From Siphonodentalium dalli (taxonomy: Eukaryota > Mollusca > Scaphopoda > Gadilida > Siphonodentaliidae), in contig CP136061.1 of NCBI GenBank assembly GCA_032622095.1, positions 98,389,345 to 98,453,344 on the forward strand: a stretch of 64,000 bases of DNA, read 5' to 3'. Positions 58,394-64,000 of this stretch are shown in pieces (positions within the stretch are counted from its first letter, which is position 1; every line of letters begins with the position of its first letter). A program made the translations under genes and the position numbers. Below the pieces are notes generated by a model. The model was not told the DNA's origin, ran no database searches, and saw nothing but the letters and a program-made list of their open reading frames with translations.

Positions 58394-58844
58394 TATGTCA
58401 CCCGCCATATCAAATCCAGTCGTAAGTCGGGATTTTTTTTACCCTGTGCCAATGCATTCTCTTATATATGCGAGTCGACCATAGGTCGCCTCGCATAATT
58501 ATATAAGAGAATGCATTGGCCTAACAATTTTTTATCATTTTTTTTTAATAAATGTTTCTTACAATTTTTAGGACATAAAATAAAAAACATCCATTACCCT
58601 GCAGGGAGCCCCACACATATATAGAAGCATATAGAAGAGTGTCGTCTGCTCATATTTGTCTGAAATTATAAAATTGTTAAAGAATACAAGAACAAATTAT
58701 TAAAATTGTAAAAAATTGTTAGGCCAATGCATTCTCTTATATATGCGAGGCGACCTATTGTCGACTCGCAAAAATAAGAGAATGCATTGGCACATGGTAA
58801 AAAAATCCCGACTTACGACTGGATTTGATATGGCGGGTCACATA
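58394..58844 (+). mobile_element. Double-hairpin MITE family B, copy B1 (intron 1)
   Basis: Inverted ends TATGTCACCCGCCATATCAA ... TTGATATGGCGGGTCACATA extend through TCCAGTCGTAAGTCGGGATT. Two hairpin modules lie at 58448-58520 (73 bp) and 58723-58791 (69 bp). The spacer has ACCCTGCAGGGAGCCCCACA. Non-coding, in the first intron of the TSP1 gene. Confidence 0.88.
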
Positions 58845-58926
58845 TGGATAACGTTAATGTGTTAGTCTGGGTTGATGAAAGTGTGTGGTTTTCGTTTCTA
58901 CTCAAAACTAATGTTACGACAAAATG

Positions 58927-59575
58927 TCCAAACGAGTGTTCGTGTATTGTGAAGAGGGTTATCTCAATTGTTTGGGTTGCCAATACGAATAGCGTAATAC
59001 CATGTTTTAAAATCCCCTATTAATTAAAGAGGCACTCTACGCCATTTTCAATAAATTCCCGATGAAAACAACGATCTAATATCGATAATATATAGAAAAC
59101 TAAGTAATTTGAGTCGAAGATGTATTCTGTAAACGTTCAGGTTTAATAGGTTATCTTAAAGCCATAAATTGAATTACGAATTTCCGTGTACAAGACGTAA
59201 TCAAAATAATTCACGGATAGTGGATAGGGCAACGCGTAGCATACGTGATCGTATAATAAATTATGTTGGTACGGGGCGTAAACTCAAGCCACTCACTGAC
59301 TAGTCCAAACGAGTGGTTCGTGTATTGTGAAGAGGGTTATCTCAAGTGTTTGGGTTGCCAATACGAATAGCGTAATACCATGTTTTAAAATCCCCTATTA
59401 ATTAAATGGGTACTCTACGCCATTTTCAATAAATTCCCGATGAAAACAACGATCTAATATCGATAATATATAGAAAACTAAGTAATTTGAGTCGAAGATG
59501 TATTCTGTAAACGTTCAGGTTTAATAGGTTATCTTAAAATCAAAGTTAATAATTTGATATAAATTTAATAAAACA
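58927..59575 (+). repeat. Repeat R1, two tandem copies (~377 bp apart)
   Basis: GTCCAAACGAGTG(T/GT)TCGTGTA, GTTTGGGTTGCCAATACGAA and TAAATTCCCGATGAAAACAA recur at 58926 and 59303. TCGAAGATGTATTCTGTAAA recurs with the same spacing. Only the first copy has the GAATTTCCGTGTACAAGACG to CTCACTGACTAG end. Relatives lie at 41391-42095 and 4727-4882 (reverse). Confidence 0.85.
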
Positions 59576-59624
59576 GCAATACTGTTCCGAAAACAAATAG
59601 CTGAGAAACATCAGTTGTTACAAA

Positions 59625-60088
59625 TATGTGACCCGCCATATCAAATCCAGTCGTAAGTCGGGATGTTTTTACCCTGTGCCAATGCATTCTCTTATATATG
59701 CGTGTCGACCATAGGTCGCCTCGCATATATAAGAGAATGCATTGGCCTAACATTTTTTTATCATTTTTTAAAATAAATGTTTCTTACAATTTTTAGGACA
59801 TAAAATAAAAATCATCCATTACCCTGCAGGGAGCCCCACACATATATAGAAGCATATAGAAGAGTGTCGTCTGTTCATGTTTGTCTGGGGCTCTGTATGG
59901 GTGAAATTATAAAATTGTTAAAGAATACAAGAACAAATTATTAAAATTGTAAAAAAAACTGTTAGGCCAATGCATTCTCTTATATATGCGATGCGACCTA
60001 TGGTCGACTCGCATATATAAGAGAATGCATTGGCACAGGGTAAAACAAATCCCGACTTACGACTGGATTTGATATGGCGGGTCACATA
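59625..60088 (+). mobile_element. Double-hairpin MITE family B, copy B2 (intron 1)
   Basis: 464 bp. Ends TATGTGACCCGCCATATCAA and its reverse. Hairpins at 59678-59746 and 59966-60034 (69 bp each). The spacer contains TGTCTGGGGCTCTGTATGGG, as in the half copy at 5660. Very close to B1. Confidence 0.9.
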
Positions 60089-60239
60089 TTGCACTTAACA
60101 GTGTTTTTTTTTTAAATTTCAACCAAAATGTAGTAATTTTTTTTAAATAGCCGCATAAACTGTCCCGGTTCGTTGACACATTTATTTCCTAGATACAGAA
60201 GTTCCAGTTAGTTGGTTTTCCTGACACATAATAATATAT

Positions 60240-61440
60240 AGTTATTATACAATGGTGTGTACAGTATGTGTTTTCTTGTACGAGTCCAGGTTGTGGTGAA
60301 GTGTCATATTGGACGAGAGAGTCGAGCCCAATATGACTTTTCACCACAACCTGGACGAGTACAAGAAAAACTCATACTTTACACACCATTGTATGGTGAC
60401 ATGTGTATTATCCATCTGTATGTTTATCCAAATTTTGGGAATAAAACTTTTGTGGTTATTTTTGGTATTTGTCGGCACTTATTTCTCTATAAAACCCTTT
60501 AGTTTGATCATCAGAAAGCATGATTTGGAATAGTACACACGGAAGTGAAAAAATCGGAAGTGAAACGTCTGCTAAATCCACCATGCAATTTCACCGATTC
60601 ATTTCGCAATAAAATGAATTATTGACGTCACAGAACCGATAAAAAAGTAATATTACATACTTGAGAGTCCAATATGACATGCGGGAGTCCAATGTGACTT
60701 TTTCCCGATTTTATCACGTGGCGGTTTTTGCCCAATCAGAAATACTTTTGTCTGTCTGTTGTCTGCTTTTGTCACCTCAACACCCCTAAAACCAATAACA
60801 GGTAATTCAGTACACTTGTTAACTGACCTCGGAGAACCAATTTATAGTATATACAGTTTAACGTATTTCTTATTATTATCCATCTCTTAACTAACACCAT
60901 TTCCGATTGGGCAAAAGCCGCCACGTGATAGTCCTGGAAAAAGTCATATTGGACTCCCGAAAGTCATATTGGACTCCCGACTGTACAATATGACTTTTCA
61001 AATTGGACTCCGTGACGTCACGAATTAACTCTTTTGCGAAATGAATCGGTGAAATTATGATGCGCGCGCAACATTTATGGATTTTAGCAGACGTTTCACT
61101 TCCGCATTGAGTTTTTTCTCACTTCCGTGTTTACTTTTCCAAATCATGCTTTCTGATGATCAATATACGGAACAGGCTTTTATAGAGAATTAAGTGCCGA
61201 CAAATACCAAAAATAACCACAAAAGTTTTATTTCCAAAATTTGGATAAACATACAGATGGATAATAAAAATGTCATTATACAATGTTGTGTACAGTATGA
61301 GTTGTTCTTGTACTCGTCCAGGTTGTGGTGAAAAGTCATATTGAACTCGACACTGGCGTGTCTCGTCCAATATGACTTTTCACCACAACCTGGACTCGTA
61401 CAAGAAAAACACATACTGTACACAACATTGTATAATAACT
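60240..61440. mobile_element. 1.2-kb foldback element whose ends are themselves hairpins (intron 1)
   Basis: A full-length inverted repeat with its axis near 60.84 kb. The outer end AGTTATTATACAATGGTGTG mirrors CACAACATTGTATAATAACT. Each end is also a palindrome: CTTGTACGAGTCCAGGTTGT ... ACAACCTGGACGAGTACAAG at 60274-60365, and the same at about 61308-61403. Inner parts are mirrored too (CCAAATTTTGGGAATAAAAC; GAAGTGAAACGTCTGCTAAA; CCACGTGATA). No coding capacity. The ORFs on each side are mirror translations. Confidence 0.88.
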
Positions 61441-61502
61441 TTATACTATAAACTGTAATAGATGGTCGTATCTGTTGTTATAATACTGTTATGTTTTTGC
61501 AG

Positions 61503-61670
61503 TCAACGGAAAGTGGTCTAATTGGGAAGAATCTGAATGTCTAGTGACATGTGGACAAGGTTACTATGTGCGGACGCGGTCCTGCACCAACCCGCCACCT
61601 TATAACGGAGGAGAACATTGCAACGGAAAATCGATGCAGACGGCGATTTGTTGGAAAACAAGCTGCCCAT
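61503..61670 (+). CDS. Thrombospondin type-1 repeat exon 1
   Basis: A 168-bp exon. Acceptor TGTTTTTGCAG (AG at 61501-61502), donor GTGAGT at 61671. Phase 1-1; translation (with one base from the previous exon) VNGKWSNWEESECLVTCGQG, then YYVRTRSCTNPPPYNGGEHC and NGKSMQTAICWKTSCP. It has the TSP1 hallmarks: W-x2-W, C-x3-CG-x-G, R-x-R-x-C, P-x-P-x-N-GG-x2-C and six cysteines. TSP1 modules bind glycosaminoglycans or partner receptors outside the cell and are often C-mannosylated on the Trp and O-fucosylated at CSXTCG-type sites (family knowledge). Confidence 0.95.
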
Positions 61671-62207
61671 GTGAGTCAAAACTACACGATCGAGTTATAT
61701 CACTTCGTTCGATCAAGCCAAGCTAACCAGGAAAGCACAAACTACACGATAATAGATAGGGATGCACATAAATCAATTCATTCAACACTGTACTGTGAAT
61801 ATAGCCCGCCGGCAAATATATGATCCCCAATAACATAAATATATTTTAAGTCCTAAAATAGTATTCAAAATGCATGTGTGAAATTTTCGTGTCCACTTCC
61901 CATTACCAAGCCCAGTTTATCAGATCTGATGACATAGTCTGTCTTTGTCGATCAACACAATGCCGCAATTGCATGAATATGAACGTTTACTTCAATTAAT
62001 CTTTAGTCAAGCAAATGGTCATATCTATTGGGCAATATTCTGCTACACGTCAGTATTCGTTTTGTTGTACACGAGTAAGTCCTTCCGTATGCCGCCGACG
62101 ATTATCTGACACGTTGTTCTTTTTGTAAATTATGACTCTTGATGTCAACGTTTTTTTTTTGTATGTTTATGTACAACGTATAAATAATGGTGCAAACATA
62201 ATTCCAG

Positions 62208-62375
62208 TTGACGGTACTTGGTCAGAATGGATTTACAGCGCATGTAGTTTTAGCTGCGGTCAAGGCATCCAGCTTCGAACAAGAACGTGCCACAGCCCCG
62301 CACCAAGCAATGGCTATACGTATTGTCATGGTAACCATACTGAGATGGTCGATTGCTGGAATACGCCGTGCCCAG
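62208..62375 (+). CDS. Thrombospondin type-1 repeat exon 2
   Basis: Again exactly 168 bp. Acceptor CATAATTCCAG (AG at 62206-62207), donor GTATGT at 62376. Translation FDGTWSEWIYSACSFSCGQG, then IQLRTRTCHSPAPSNGYTYC and HGNHTEMVDCWNTPCP. Six cysteines, W-x2-W, R-x-R-x-C. The threonine of the usual TCG is serine (FSCG). One extra N-glycosylation sequon (NHT). Phase 1-1, so it is interchangeable with its neighbours. Confidence 0.95.
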
Positions 62376-62465
62376 GTATGTGTCTCCGAATCTGTTTGTT
62401 TACGGTGCATGGTTAAAATTATGTTTGTTCATGGATGATTACGAAAACTACTTTACTTCCTGTTA

Positions 62466-62815
62466 AAGGGGTTGTGTACACTAAATCCGACCTTGTATCG
62501 GACCATCTCATTTTATACTTAACAGAATATATGCAACAAATGAATGATTTTGAACCATGGATTAGTGCAAAATACACTGATGTGCTCTATGAGCGAACAA
62601 ATAACATGGTAATTATGATGAAAACGAATTCATGACTCAGTCACAAATTCATTTTCATTATAATTACCATGTTGTTTGCATCTTTCGTAGAGCACACACG
62701 TGTAGCTGGCACTCATCCATGGCTGAAATTATTTCAGTAGTTGCATATATTATGTTGAGTATAAACGGTGATGGTCCCATAAATGGCCGAATTTATGGTA
62801 CAGTCGCCCTTTGAG
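62466..62815. mobile_element. Small foldback MITE in the intron after TSP1 exon 2
   Basis: Inverted repeat with its axis near 62.64 kb. GTTAAAGGGGTTGTGTACAC... is loosely mirrored by ...GTACAGTCGCCCTTTGAGG. GTGCTCTATGAGCGAACAAA and AACATGGTAATTATGATGAA are mirrored by TTCATTATAATTACCATGTT and TCGTAGAGCAC. Non-coding. Confidence 0.8.
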
Positions 62816-63613
62816 GTTATACAAAGAACTGCATGATATGCAATATCTACATTGCTACATATAAATAAATGTATAAAGATATACTTGTACCGGAATATCA
62901 AGTTTAAAAATACCGAAGCTTCGCCTACACTGAATAACCATAGGTCACCTGGTGCGAAAACCCCACCATGAGTAAAAACCTTAATACAAGGTCAATAATT
63001 ATCGAACCAAAATTGAGTTTGACTCGCTTGCGATCAATATTCATCAAAATCCCCTGCGCATACCCAGTTGTTTAGACCACATTATCACCCTTAATTTAGT
63101 GTGTCTCCTGCATCGATAGGTTGAATATAACCAAGGATATATATATGAATAGGTGCACACATTTGAAAACGGACAAATCCTTGAAGAGATTCCCATCAAA
63201 TATAGCATTGTAGTACTGAAGAATGTCACTGAAACAATGATTCACCATGTGTGGTCCTGTCTGTGAGACCTCTGCAGATTAAATTTTGCAGTACTGCTAT
63301 GCTATTGTTATGCTGCCGCCCTTCGCAACACACCTGAGGTATAGTTGCCTCACTATTTACCAATTAAGTGCTATATTGTTTCAGTGAAATAACTAGTTTG
63401 ATTCAGAAGTACCTTCGTCTATGAATGATTTACTTTTTTAAAAATTTGCATGACTATCAATACTGTAACGAGTCATAGTTGCACAACTGTAATGTTTGCA
63501 CTCCTCGACCAAACATGCATAATGTGAGTATTATGGACAACTATACTGATGTTGAAATTACAATTAGACATGTATCAATCGTCACGAATATCACTTTTCC
63601 TTTTAATTTACAG
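62816..63613. other. Intron remainder, nothing else recognised
   Basis: AT-rich intron sequence. It ends in TTTTCCTTTTAATTTACAG, a good acceptor for TSP1 exon 3. Confidence 0.6.
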
Positions 63614-63781
63614 TTGACGGAGGTTGGTCAGGGTGGACTGGTGATGGCTGTACTACAACATGTGGCTTAGGGAAGCAGAGACGAAGCAGAACGTGCACGC
63701 AGCCGACACCAGCACTAGGCGGGAAGTACTGCCCGGATTCAGATTCAGAGGTGACTCTCTGTGAACAGTCATCATGTCCAG
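63614..63781 (+). CDS. Thrombospondin type-1 repeat exon 3
   Basis: Third 168-bp exon. Acceptor AATTTACAG (AG at 63612-63613), donor GTACCA at 63782. Translation VDGGWSGWTGDGCTTTCGLG, then KQRRSRTCTQPTPALGGKYC and PDSDSEVTLCEQSSCP. Six cysteines with canonical TTCG, GLG and R-x-R-x-C. Phase 1-1. The gene must continue past 64000, because no stop or C-terminal domain has been reached and the donor is good. Three equal-length exons imply recent-style tandem exon duplication, although the amino-acid sequences have diverged considerably. Confidence 0.95.
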
Positions 63782-64000
63782 GTACCACACCATTCCTATC
63801 CGGTCGACACATCCGCCACACGAGTCATGAGTGTCGTCCGCCTCCTTGTTTAAATATCAATTTTCTCTATACTAAGTAGAACAAGTCAGAAATTTTGTTT
63901 CATGATCGAACTGCGGACCTGATAATTATCGAAATATGTAGTCGAAATAATGTTTAATTAGTTAATCACATGATTTAGACATCAACACACTCTTAAAGAC

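Overview
The window is metazoan nuclear DNA. It is AT-rich and intron-containing, with very few coding exons in a dense bed of repeats. A bivalve or other lophotrochozoan is the most likely source. This is inference from secreted cysteine-rich proteins (EB modules, thrombospondin type-1 repeats) split into phase-1 exons, abundant Helitron-like elements carrying internal satellite arrays (the 'pearl' style described in bivalves), non-LTR retrotransposon debris, a tRNA-derived SINE-like copy and many foldback elements. No rRNA gene, intact tRNA gene, CRISPR array or bacterial-type operon was seen.

Layout. 1-1195: 68-bp satellite. 3.4-7.7 kb, minus strand: three phase-1 exons (3472-3609, 6223-6375, 7596-7712) of a secreted EB/EGF-like gene. 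The 3' end of one exon, with its splice donor, is amplified into a 16-copy 37-bp minisatellite. 7.8-24.9 kb: L1-like and CR1/Jockey-like retrotransposon remnants (the best at 20860-23069, with the RT domain intact but frameshifted), tandem Helitron-like elements (10570-12012), a 190-bp satellite and a 1.75-kb foldback. 24.9-44.4 kb: oppositely oriented Helitron-like elements with satellite arrays (26065-27908 plus, 36627-39445 minus), a 5-kb foldback whose loop is a 42-bp minisatellite (28008-32965), a second foldback (41189-44196) and a SINE-like copy.

45.95-56.94 kb: a giant palindromic element. Two arms of about 4.9 kb, nearly identical, mirror each other around a GC-rich (CGG-rich) core near 51.78 kb. 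Each arm has the same compact, intronless ORF trio (107, 64 and 189 aa, the last with one C2H2 zinc finger) reading outward from the centre, an ATGAGCAA minisatellite and several direct-repeat modules. I do not recognise this element. It lacks the hallmark genes of Polintons, viruses or known transposons within the window, and it is the best candidate here for something undescribed.

58.0-64.0 kb, plus strand: the 5' part of a secreted thrombospondin type-1 repeat gene. It has a signal-peptide exon followed by three TSP1 exons of exactly 168 bp, all phase 1-1, and it continues past the window. Its introns are full of hairpin-ended miniature elements. A 69-bp near-perfect hairpin module recurs 11 times across the window, inside two miniature-element families with different outer ends.

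Gene calls rest on reading frame, splice sites and cysteine patterns. Repeat calls rest on copies visible within the window. Percent identities were not computed.
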